A DNA stretch of 64,000 nucleotides from Brachypterus glaber (Eukaryota; Arthropoda; Insecta; Coleoptera; Kateretidae). Location: NCBI GenBank assembly GCA_958510825.1, contig OY294051.1, forward strand, positions 29,313,265-29,377,264, written 5' to 3'. The position numbers and the translations under genes were made by a program. This document shows positions 21,040 through 31,100 of this stretch, piece after piece. Every line of letters starts with the position of its first letter. Within the stretch, counting starts at the first letter, position 1. The notes under the pieces are model-generated. The model worked only from the letters and a program-made list of their open reading frames with translations, ran no database searches and was not told where the DNA came from.

Positions 21040-21655
21040 CTAGCCAACATCCTTACAAAAATAGATGCACGAGGTCCTGGGCCCTGAGAGGGTACAGTTT
21101 CAGTTTTTAGTGTTGAACCCTACTTAGGAATCACCCAGTTTATTTCAAACAATAATACTATTTCTACACTTCTGCTCAAAAATATCGGCCCACCTAAAAA
21201 AATACACATTTTTGAATGCAAATATCTCCAAAACTATTAAATGGATTTATTCGATCTTTTTTTTATTTTGAAGCTTGAACTTTTAGCTCTTACTTACTGG
21301 AATAAAAACTATCAAACATCTTTTTTTTATACCGGCAGCAATGAAAAGTGCACAGCTATGTTTTTTTACTGCACCTTTCGATATGCGCATGGTTCGCCAC
21401 TGCATATTTTTTTACAATTTAATTAATTGATTTTAAAGCCTAATTAAATGGAAGTAATCTCTTTTTAAATTTTTTAATTTTCCTTTTCTCGTTTAGGAGA
21501 TATAAGGTTTTTTCTAAAAATTTACATTTTTGCAAGTAACAAAAAAACTACGCAATGGATTTAATTGATTTTTTTTTTAATTTGAAGCTTAAATCGTAAA
21601 CTTATATATTTATATTTCATTAACTTATATTTTTGTAATTCTATTTTTATTGCAG

Positions 21656-21818
21656 ATCAGTCTATAAACCTGACGCAAGAAACGATACGTTTGACAATCT
21701 ACCTCAAAATCCTTTTACAGTCGGAGAAAACCTGGAAGGTATGTCAAAGATGGACATTTACGAAGCACTTTTAAATCAATACAGGGACTCTAATAGGGAG
21801 TTTGATGAAAATAAATAA
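21656..21818 (+). CDS. Alternative 3' exon D (set 2), terminal exon
   Basis: The acceptor is TTTTTATTGCAG and the stop is TAA at 21816-21818. It is 163 nt, the same length and phase as the set-1 exon D. It reads SVYKPDARNDTFDNLPQNPF ... MDIYEALLNQYRDSNREF ... . The differences from set 1 are almost all amino-acid substitutions, with no frameshift or stop after long divergence. An AATAAA signal follows at 21909-21914. Confidence 0.77.
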
Positions 21819-21908
21819 TTCTCACATAAGAAAATATCTCTGATGTATATTTTCAAATATTATATAGTATTTACTCATTAACTTAGTAGCTGTTATTAAT
21901 GTTTATTG

Positions 21909-21914
21909 AATAAA
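21909..21914 (+). terminator. Poly(A) signal for the set-2 isoform
   Basis: AATAAA within GTTTATTGAATAAAACTGTA, in the same relative position as the set-1 signal at 9044. Confidence 0.75.
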
Positions 21915-22199
21915 ACTGTACAAAAAGAAAATTTGTTTTTCCTTTTAATTTCTTTTAATAAAAAGAATAGTATATTGTTTTACTAAGAGGAAAATTAAAG
22001 CTTTTTTTTACTAGTTTGTAGAATTTACAGACGACGCGAAGCGGAGTCCGGAAACTACAGACGAGTAAAAAATGCACTTTTCCTCTGATTGAAACATACT
22101 ATTTTTCTTCAAGCATCCTATATATTTTTTTAAAGTATTAATTTTTGAATGAAGATAGGCCAATAAAACCCTTTCGAAATAAAATTTCCTTAGCTCATT

Positions 22200-22740
22200 T
22201 AAATGTTTTTTCTTTTCACTTCTAACTAGTGTTCAGTTATAAATTATGAACATTTTAGTACGCTTGGAGAAAAAGTATGTTTTTTTTATTAAAATATGCC
22301 AATAAAACTCTTTCGAAATAAACTTAAACCTTTCTTAACTTATTTTAATTTTTTCTTAGGCTAAATCGTACACTTTTCGCGACTTCGATGGTAACTTTTA
22401 ATGTAGCATTTGCAATTTCGGAGAGATTTGTAGGTGTATAAACCATATATTCTTCTTCAATAATTTTTAATCAATCTCACACAAGGTTTTTGCACAGAAT
22501 CTCGAGTCAACCACCTGTTTACTTAATAAAAAAACAAGTTTAAAGTATGGCTGTCATCAAAGTCAAAGAGTGCTACCGCCAGTGGTAGTTTTGCTAACTA
22601 ACTTTTTTTACGGCGTACAACAATGAACTAATTTTTTTACTGTAAAAAAATAGATCACTTCTAATTAATGTGTTCAGTTATAAAATATGAACATTTTAGT
22701 ACGCTTGAAGAAAAAATGCATTTTTTTCCGAAATACAAAT
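22200..22740. repeat. Direct repeat pair around ATGAACATTTTAGTACGCTT
   Basis: The block GTTCAGTTATAAA.TATGAACATTTTAGTACGCTTG.AGAAAAA occurs near 22231 and again near 22673. The stretch between and beside them contains related A/T-rich repeats with no coding signal. Confidence 0.65.
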
Positions 22741-22750
22741 TAATTAAACA

Positions 22751-23517
22751 TACAGAGTGATCAGTAACTGGCATGCCAAAATTTAAGAGGTCATTCTAAA
22801 ATGTAGAATTTACATCCAAAAACAAAAGTTTCTATAAAGATTGGTCCGGAAATGAGCCCTTCCAAGGTGGGCATATTGAATAGGGAACAAAAAAGCACCA
22901 CTAAAATTTTAATGCTGCAGGGTGATTTTTTATTTAAAACTAAGGAAAAAAGTATTCTGGGCCAAAACACCTAAATTTAATATTAAAAGAGAAAAAGCAT
23001 TTTTAAAAATTAACATTTTTGATGGCACAAAATATTACTTCCTCTTAATTGCATTTTTTTAAATCGGTTGCTCCTACGGTGGTACACTATGAAATTTTTT
23101 ATATATTTTTACTTAAGGAACCTCTATTTTTTACAAAAGTTTGGGGCAAAAATGTGTTAAGCCTCACAAATTTTGTCCGTCTAGGCACGCCTCTGGATAA
23201 ATTCAAAAAAATAAACTAACATAAACTAATTGCCCTTAATACTGCCGTGCTAAGCTGAAAGGTCTTATCTGTGTATGTTAAACCTATGTAGATAGGACCT
23301 TTCAGTTTAGCACGGCAGAATAATACTAGTATTCATGCAAAACCTCGTCGCTGCAGCTTAAAAGGTACCAGAGTTATTCATTAAAAACCTTATTTTTGGT
23401 ACAATTTTAAAGGGGCGTAGATCCCTGGTGGCTCATTTCTGGACCAACCATTATAGGAACTTTTTTTATATTTTTGGACGTAGAAACACCTCTTAAATTT
23501 TGGCATGCTAGTTATGT
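22751..23517. mobile_element. Fold-back element, CAGGGTGA family
   Basis: The ends TACAGAGTGATCAGTAACTGGCATGCC-type and TTGGCATGCTAGTTATG pair, with AAATTTAAGAGGT and ACCTCTTAAATTT behind them. It is a diverged relative of 43474-44224. It is interrupted by the 77-bp hairpin at 23242-23318. Confidence 0.72.
23242..23318. mobile_element. 77-bp hairpin element inserted in a fold-back element
   Basis: CTGCCGTGCTAAGCTGAAAG and CTTTCAGTTTAGCACGGCAG form a nearly perfect stem. The uninterrupted relative at 41228 reads CCCTTATTAATACTAGTG, which shows this hairpin is an insertion. Its ends resemble the larger CTGCCCTGCTAAG element at 52550-53171. Confidence 0.8.
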
Positions 23518-23584
23518 CAATTTAAAAAAATAAGCAGTAACCGAGGCAGTAATATTTCTATCATTTTTTAAAAAACCTGTTTTT

Positions 23585-23635
23585 AGGAATATCTTTTAAA
23601 TCAATACAGAGACTAGACTCATTAAGTAAATACCA
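23585..23635 (+). pseudogene. Relic of a third neuropeptide terminal exon (set 3)
   Basis: ATCTTTTAAATCAATACAGA and GACTAGACTCATTAAGTAAA match the LLNQYRDS...stop part of exons D1 and D2 (ACTTTTAAATCAATACAGGG ACTC...). The frame carries a TAG and only the tail survives. It shows a third copy once existed downstream. Confidence 0.68.
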
Positions 23636-24230
23636 ACAGTCATTTAAAAGTATGAAACTTCGTGTTTATTTTCTTATTTCACTTTATTAATATTAAACAA
23701 AAAAATATGCTTTTCGTGCCGAAATACAATTAAGAGAGCAACTATGCGTACACACAGTGTGTATAAATAGCTGCTATTCAGTTTCATTTTAAGCTGTTTA
23801 AGGTATGTTTTTCGTGGGAAATGTCTTTACCCTGTTTGAATGGGGGAAGGCTACGTATAGATACAGTGCGTAAATTTAGTCTGGAATCACCCGATTAACT
23901 TTTCAGTTACAAGTTAAAAAAAAAACGCTCGGACAGATCGATTTTATTTTTAATTTTGCAAATTTTGGTTTACGTCAAATGTTTTTTTCAAACAGCCACC
24001 CATTTTCTTATAAGCCCTTTGCCAAGTTATGTTAATTATACACCGTTAGAAAGCTTATTAAATAGCCTTTCCAACTATGTATCACAAGGATTAGGTTGCT
24101 ATTTGAAAAAAAAAGTTGTGATGGGAGGCTACAAGGGGGTGAAAATTTTGATAACTTTTGCGGTATTATTACATTAGATAGTATCATAATACCATAATAA
24201 TAGTATAATAATGTAATGTGTAGATAGATA

Positions 24231-25020
24231 TACAGTCTGTTCAACAAGAGCGTGTCTTCAATATATTTTTTTTTCTATGAAAGATATTTATTTATTAATT
24301 TTTTTACATTAAAGTAGATAAAAAATGCTATTTTATAATATATATAACCTTTTTGGCATTCTTTCTGCGTATTTTACTGTAAACAGCCTCCATTTATCAC
24401 GAATGGCTGTTGCGAGCTGCTTCAAATTCAGCAGTTTGGTTCCTTCAAGTTTGGACTTCAAAAGCCCACACACGTTTTCGATCGGATTTGCGTCCGGTGG
24501 TTGTGAAGGCCAAAGTAAGGTCGTGATGCCATTTTTCCTGTTCCAATCGGTGCAGAGTCGACTGCGGTGTTTTGGATCATTGTCCTCTTGCAATATCCAA
24601 TCTTTATTTTTGGATCTAATCATCCTTTTTACTGACTTTATAAGTCCACGCTGGTAAATTTTCAAAATTTTCTGATCGTTCAAATTCTCAGTAAACAACT
24701 TTAGGCAACTAAATCCACGTTCTGAAAAGAATCCCCAAACATGAAGTTTTACGGGGTGCCTAACTGTGCGCTGTACCAAATGCATTTCACAGTAAGACCA
24801 AACATTTAGACTTTTTAATCACTTTTGATGCATAGGCGACCTTTAATTTAGGTCCTCGCGGATGCAGGCACAAAAAAACAAAAAGACCCCGGTCTACCAC
24901 CTCAAATCTCTTGGCTACAGAAATAGTACAGAGATAGGAGAATTACGCTGAAAAATATAGCGGAGATACCTTTTAAATTTTTTGAATAATCAAAGACGCC
25001 CTCTTGTTGAACAGACTGTA
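24231..25020. mobile_element. Tc1-type transposon remnant
   Basis: The terminal repeats CAGTCTGTTCAACAAGAG (left) and CTCTTGTTGAACAGACTG (right) are flanked by TA at both ends. At about 0.79 kb it is shorter than an intact Tc1 element (about 1.2-1.7 kb), so the 5' half of the transposase gene has been deleted. Confidence 0.85.
24333..24785 (-). pseudogene. Truncated Tc1-like transposase (DDE)
   Basis: The open frame includes LVQRTVRHPVKLHVWGFFSE, then QEDNDPKHRS (second catalytic Asp) and PPDANPIENV (catalytic Glu), spaced as in DD34E Tc1 enzymes. The N-terminal helix-turn-helix domain and the first catalytic Asp region are absent, so it cannot be active. The C-terminal part is still open. 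Confidence 0.85.
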
Positions 25021-25127
25021 TACAAACAGTGACAGCGAGTTAAATAAAAGCATGTAAAAAATAAACACTTTGTTGAGTGTTTTTATATATAATATAGTAA
25101 ATTAACTAATTAAATAAACAGATGTTA

Positions 25128-25175
25128 TTATGGGAGTTTATTAAATAAAATGTTACAAAAAGAAACAACAATGGT
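25128..25175 (+). pseudogene. Relic 3' UTR of the set-3 peptide exon
   Basis: GGGAGTTTATTAAATAAAATGTTACAAAAAGAAA parallels the poly(A)-signal block of set 1 (9038) and set 2 (21900), including the ACAAAAAGAAA suffix. It marks the far end of the third duplicated unit. Confidence 0.55.
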
Positions 25176-25683
25176 GTTTGCTTTATTTACCTTCTATATG
25201 ATATCTAAAACAATTAATCTATTCATGAAGACATGCTATCTTAAGATGTATCAAAATCAGTATCAAAAGATTTATTTCATCTCATAAGTATTAAAATTTT
25301 GTTTTTTTATGCTCAAAGATAGAGACGTAGCAAAGGCAATTTATTGGTGGGGGGGATATAGCACAATTTTAGAAATTTTTCCATTGAAGAATTAACTTTT
25401 TTTCTAAAAAAGCTCGTCAGTTCTACTGTTTTGCCAACTTTGCCAGAATTACCAACTATATTTATGGCAGATGACAAAAAAAAAATAAAACCTCATCAAG
25501 CTCACATTTTGTGAACTATTATAGATAATATGCCAAAAAATACTAACTCTTAAATTTCGTTTTAATTCATCAACTTTTTCGATGTGTTCCATTATGGGAT
25601 TAGAAAAAGATAAAGACTAGATACTACATGTCCATAAATGAGGAGTTCGTGTTATTTTTATCCCCTTTTGCTTTATTGTATTT

Positions 25684-25838
25684 ACACATGGATATTTGAA
25701 TATATATAGTAAACATTTTCTCCCAAGCAAGTCACATGACCATATGTCCTTTCACTTTGCCGTTCATAATCATAGAGTGGGAGAGAGTGCACGATAGTAA
25801 CGTGTCTTGCTTGTGAGAAAATGTTCACTATATGGATA
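25684..25838. mobile_element. Small inverted-repeat element
   Basis: GTAAACATTTTCTCCCAAGCAAG near the left end is matched by CTTGCTTGTGAGAAAATGTTCAC near the right end. The following block (25840-25900, AGCAAAATTTACC) recurs inverted at 44890-44945 in a GTF3C3 intron. It is non-coding. Confidence 0.6.
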
Positions 25839-26099
25839 TTTTTAGGTATAGCAAAATTTACCATAATATCCACATCAGATGTACGTATTATACAGGATAA
25901 GGGCGCATTGTGTTTTACTGGTATTAAACTTAGTACTTTCATTTAGAGCGTGGTTGGAGCCCGCATATCCCTGCGTGTATATGATGGTTATTAATTTTAT
26001 TGCGCAAATTTTTAACGTGCATCTTTCTCAAAGTCCTTTTCCATAAAAAAATTAATTTATTATACCTTGAAAAACGGCGGGAGCAAAAAAATTGAGATA

Positions 26100-27570
26100 T
26101 TTTTCTTTAAAAATATTAAAGTTATTTAAAAACGTATGTTATCAAAGTCAATTTTCACTGTTGTTCAAAATAAATGCACCATTTTTAAAAGGCCATACTA
26201 ACTTTAAAAAGCGACCTACATTACCTTTTTTTTGGTTTTTAATGTATAATCACCCCGATTTATTGAAATTTTGGTTTTTAACATCGTCGGCTTACAAGTA
26301 AAGAGCACTAAGTCCAAAAACATAGTTTTGAGATATTGACAAATTTAACTTTCATTGTTGTTTTTTAATTTTTGTAATAATTGTTTTTAGAAAAAAATTA
26401 CCGCAAATTGCAATGACATGGTTGGACATAATAATGTCCCATTTGCAGTTAAATAAAGAAAAATTGAAGTAGTTTAATTCAACTAAATTTGAAAAAAGAC
26501 ATGGACTTAGTGCCTTTTACTTGTAGGCCCACGAAATCGGCTTACAAGTAAAGAGCACTAAGTCAATAAAATAATATAAAAAACAGCTATTTAAAATTAA
26601 AACCCTTCTATTAATTAAATGTAATGTATAACTATAAATTAGAAAACAAGATGTTTACATAAATTTTCAAAAACTAGATTTTTTAAAAGAAGGGTTTGGA
26701 CTTTTTGATTGTTTAAAGAACGTTTCCAAAATTAACAATAATAATTAATTAGTATTAATTATATAAAACTGCTTACTATGCCAGAACTAAGACAGTTTTC
26801 AGAGGCCATCGGCTGTGCCGACAAAGAAACATTATTAATGATAAAACACTTCACGGTGCAACACCCCTCAGAAATGCACCGAGACTTGGAACTTAGTGTG
26901 AAGGCTTCAAATTTAGTTTTGAAATATTATCTAATAATAAAAAAACCAATCCAAATGAAAATTAAATTACTAGCTACACATCGAAAGTACACGTAAAAAG
27001 CACTGTCATTTTACAGGTAATATTGTATTATATAAATGATACAAGCAATCATATTTTTATAAATTAACTCTTTTTAGAAAGTCGCTAAGTGCAGAAACAT
27101 TTGAAATAATCTACAAGTAAACCGCACTAAGTACACTAAGTGACTTAGTGCCTATTGCCAGATAAAATTTTAATCAAAATCAAATTGGTGCGTTTTGTAT
27201 AGTGGGTAACTCCCTTGGCAGTCCACCTAGAAGTTAGTTCGGTTTACCTATACATAGATCATCAAAAATTAACTACAGTGCTATTAAAATCCCATTTTTG
27301 CAAAAAAGTGACTTAGTGCCTTTTAGTTGTAAGCCGACGACATTGTAGTATTAATTTTTCGCCCTCAAAACGTGAAATTTCACCTTCAAGTGATTTTATC
27401 TCGAAAACAGTTAATCCTACAGTCTTACAACAAGAGTATCTTTTTTATGTATTTTGACCTGAGGAATCATGTTCCAGTAATAAAATTACAAAAAAGTTAC
27501 ATAGAAAAAAGTGTGAGACAACAAACTGACTAGGCCCCCAGGTTGTGCATGCCCCTGTTCAAAATAAATA
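26100..27570. mobile_element. Fold-back element of the abundant family, interrupted
   Basis: Left-hand parts (CACCATTTTTAAAAGGCCAT at about 26178) and right-hand parts (CGAAAACAGTTAATCCTACA at about 27403, then TTTTTTATGTATTTTGACCTG) match copies at 29490 and 29660. The two halves are separated by the element at 26284-27340. Confidence 0.7.
26284..27340. mobile_element. TCGTCGGCTTAC element, copy 1, 2-bp target duplication
   Basis: The ends are TCGTCGGCTTACAAGTAAAG and TTGTAAGCCGACGA. The host fold-back element allows an empty-site comparison: TTTTTAACATTTTAGTATT at 29605 becomes TTTTTAACA-element-CATTGTAGTATT, so CA is duplicated. The interior repeats the motif CTTACAAGTAAA.GCACTAAGT in both orientations (26537, 27110, 27318). 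A second copy is 54818-55883. A reading at 26778-26996 ([16 protein letters not shown]...) is partly shared with that copy. Confidence 0.82.
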
Positions 27571-28125
27571 AATTTGTAAAAATATGCGATAATTTTTAGT
27601 AGTATACATTCAGAGAAGAATCATTTTAAAATCAAGCAAAAGTCATATGATTTAAAAGAAAACCAATATGTTTTTGCTCCGACAGTGTTTGTTAATTCAA
27701 AAAGATATTTTTTAATTTTATAAGCCATTGTAAAAATAAAAATATTCATTGTAATTTGAAAAGTGTTTCCTTTTAAATCATTTGTAAACCTAAATGATTT
27801 GAATACAAAAACTGGTTATTTTAAAAAGAATTCTTTTAATATACCTATTGATATTTTTCAACAATATAAAGGAAAATATTATAACTTAATTAAAAAAACA
27901 TTAAAATAATAAAGTAAGGGACAATACTTTTACTTTAAAGTGAAAAACATTTTGGTGTAAAAATTATTTTTTTAAATTATTATTATTCATAACTAAAACG
28001 TAAAGTTTTTACTTTTAATATTTTAAAACTTTTTACATTTTACAAGATGAGATTTTTCTGAGTGTATATACAAAAAATATGAAAATTTAATAATCCCTTT
28101 CCTTTTCCAAAATATTTAATCCAAA
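27570..28125. other. A/T-rich sequence, no gene seen
   Basis: This is downstream of the minus-strand gene at 28126. A possible ATTAAA poly(A) signal for that gene (minus strand) is at about 28086-28091. I see nothing else. Confidence 0.4.
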
Positions 28126-31100
28126 TTAATATTTTCGGTGATAATTTGGTTCGTTATGAACGCCAACAGGTGGTAAAGCAGCTTTTACGGCCTTAGTTTT
28201 ATTTCGGATCCCCTTCTTCTGAGCTTTATTTAACCGTTTTTGAAGATCCGTAATTATTTCAACTAAACTGCTCACACAAATCCATTTATAAATAAACCAG
28301 ACTAAATCAGAAAATTAATTAATTAAAATATGTAGTACCTATACAAGGTGTATTTGAAATAGGGTCAATAATTTCCCTAGTATAAATTTAACGTTAGAAT
28401 AACGTTTTTCTAACTTTATAAAAGTGTATAAAAGTACGTTATAAAATATGTGCAAATGTTCCGCTTTCTAACTTTAAAATGTAACGTTAGTTACAAACGT
28501 AAATCTAACGTTAGATATTCAAGTTAGAAATACGTTATAAGTACGTTTAATTTCTAATTTTCGGAGGGGGCCAACTAGAAAATTTCTACCTGCATCATAG
28601 AATGGCAGCTGGAGATTAATTTATTCATATAAATAAATCTTAATATATTTTAACAATCATAATATTTTTAAACATAATTTCGTTACATTTACTTATAAAA
28701 TAGCAATCTTTTTAGGTGGCCCTAAATATTTTTCGTGTAATATCCTGTTATACTTCGATAATTACGTTTAACTCGCAGAAAAACTTTGTATTTAGTTAGT
28801 TAATATTTATTTTTACATTCAGAATCTTAAAATATTTTTTCAATTATAGTACAGCGTTGCCAGACTTACTATAATTTTGACTATTGGGGGATATTTTTTT
28901 AAACTTATTATAGAAATAATAAATAATTATGAAACCTAGGTACATAGCTGTCTGAAATGAGTATTTTCTACTATAGCTTACGTATTAATAATGGAAATTT
29001 AAAAAATATTTAAAGTTAGAATAAGGTTAGAAAAAGGTTAGAATTTAGTTAGGAAACTAACGTTAGATTTAAGTATTTTATAACGATTTGGTTAAACGTT
29101 AGTTTTTAAGGTTAGATTTATATATTTTATAACGTTTTTGTATAACGTTTGAGACTAAACATAAAAATGTCACTAATCTAATATTATGTTAAGTTAGATT
29201 TATGTACTTTTCTACCAGGGTTTATTTTACCATCATGAAATATGACAAATGCGTCGTAAGGGAGCTAAGCCCTTATGAAAATGGCTAAAAAATGATTTAA
29301 TAACTCAGGAACCCTTTGAGATATAGCAACGAGGTTTTGCGTGTGGACTAACCTTAGTAAGGTCCATCTATACATAAGGCCCATCTATGTATATGATGCA
29401 GTGTTAATGTACATCAAAAAACTAAATAAAAACCTCATATACAGGTACTTCCAAAAATCAATCCTAAGGAATCTTTGGTCTCCTAAAAATGCACCATTTT
29501 TAAAGGGCCATACTAACTTTAAAAAGTGATTTTTCTACCTACATGTATAGAAACTTTTATTTCTTAGTTTTTGATGTAGAATCACCCCCGTTTATTGAAA
29601 TTTTGGTTTTTAACATTTTAGTATTAATTTAACGTGAAATTTCACCTCGATTTTTTTCTCGAAAACATTTAATCCTACAGTATTACAGTATCTTTTTTAT
29701 GTATTTTGACCTGAGGAATCATGTTCCAGTAATAAAATAACAAAAAAGTTCCATAGAAAAAAGTTTGAGATAAAAAACTGATTAGGCCCCCAGGTTTTGC
29801 ACGCCCCTGGTTAAAAAAAGTACATGGAAATAAAATATATAGATAAGCCTTATTAAGATTATTTCACATGCGAAAACCTTGTTGTTATATTTCAAAGGGT
29901 ATGGACTTTTTATTAAATAAAAACGGTTTTTTTTAGCCACTTTTAAAGGGGCTTAGCTCCCTTACGACGCATTTTTATACATATGCTTATAGGAACTTTT
30001 TCATATTTTCCAATTTAGAATCACCCCTTAAAATAAATGACCCTATTTCTGAATAACCCTGTATAGTGGTTGGCGCATGTACAGTTGGACCCACAAAAAA
30101 CGCAAGATTTAAATATGCTAAAATGTCAATTTTACTAATTATTTTATAGTTTAAGTAAGATTCTAAGAAATAGGTTTGATTAATTTGACAATTAATTGTC
30201 AGTTTTTTTAAAGTTTATTACAGAAAATGCATGCGAATAATGTCTAATATTAAAAAAATAATAATATTAATAAACTGAAAAAAAATTTAGACTATTTAAT
30301 CAAATCAAAAATTAAAACACAATATTTAGTAAATCTTATGAAAAAATAAAAATTTGAACTCTACTAACCAAACGTATAATTTATGAAAATTATGATTTTC
30401 GTTTAAAAAAAGGTTTTTCCGGAGGTTTTTTTTCGCTTTTTTAATCTTGGAACTATCGATGAGGCGACGGGCGATGGTTTTTGACCCAGGAAAATTTGTA
30501 CTGTTTATAGCATGCACCGCTTTTTGTAAATGGTATTCTCTCAAATAATTAAGTAAATTTTCATCCTGTATTTCATTTGAAATCTTCTTTCTTTCCGAGT
30601 CTGCACGCCCTTTCCTCCCCCATCTATTTTTTCTTCAATCTTAACCATTATTCTTTTTTCTATGATCTTAACACAACTCTCCGAAACACTAAATAACCTT
30701 GCCACAATTAAAGGTCTCTATAGAGATCACTAGCCACAATCACTTCCTTACATCCTGCTTCCAATATACTAATAGTTTGAGATTTCTTAACATTTCTTCT
30801 AATTATTGAATTTACGCAACTAAATTTTCAATCTTGTTTTTTTTTGGATTCAACTGTACAACTATTTATTGTTGTATTCTATAACCTAATTACGCTATTG
30901 ATTACGATAGTGTTCTATCAGTCTAAGGGGATTTTTCTACATTACAAATTTATGATTTACTTTGAAGATTAAATAAGTAAAAAGAGGGTAAATTATGTGT
31001 ATACACATACATCTCGTTTTTATATGATAAAAATAAAAACGACACAAAAAATTAAAAAAAAAATAATTATATTATATAAAAATTAATTATATATAAAATT

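Noticed and set aside
25682..25942. 86-codon minus frame containing NFAIPKNIHI
   Set aside because: The same nucleotide block recurs inverted at 44890-44945 with stops, and the frame crosses a hairpin element.
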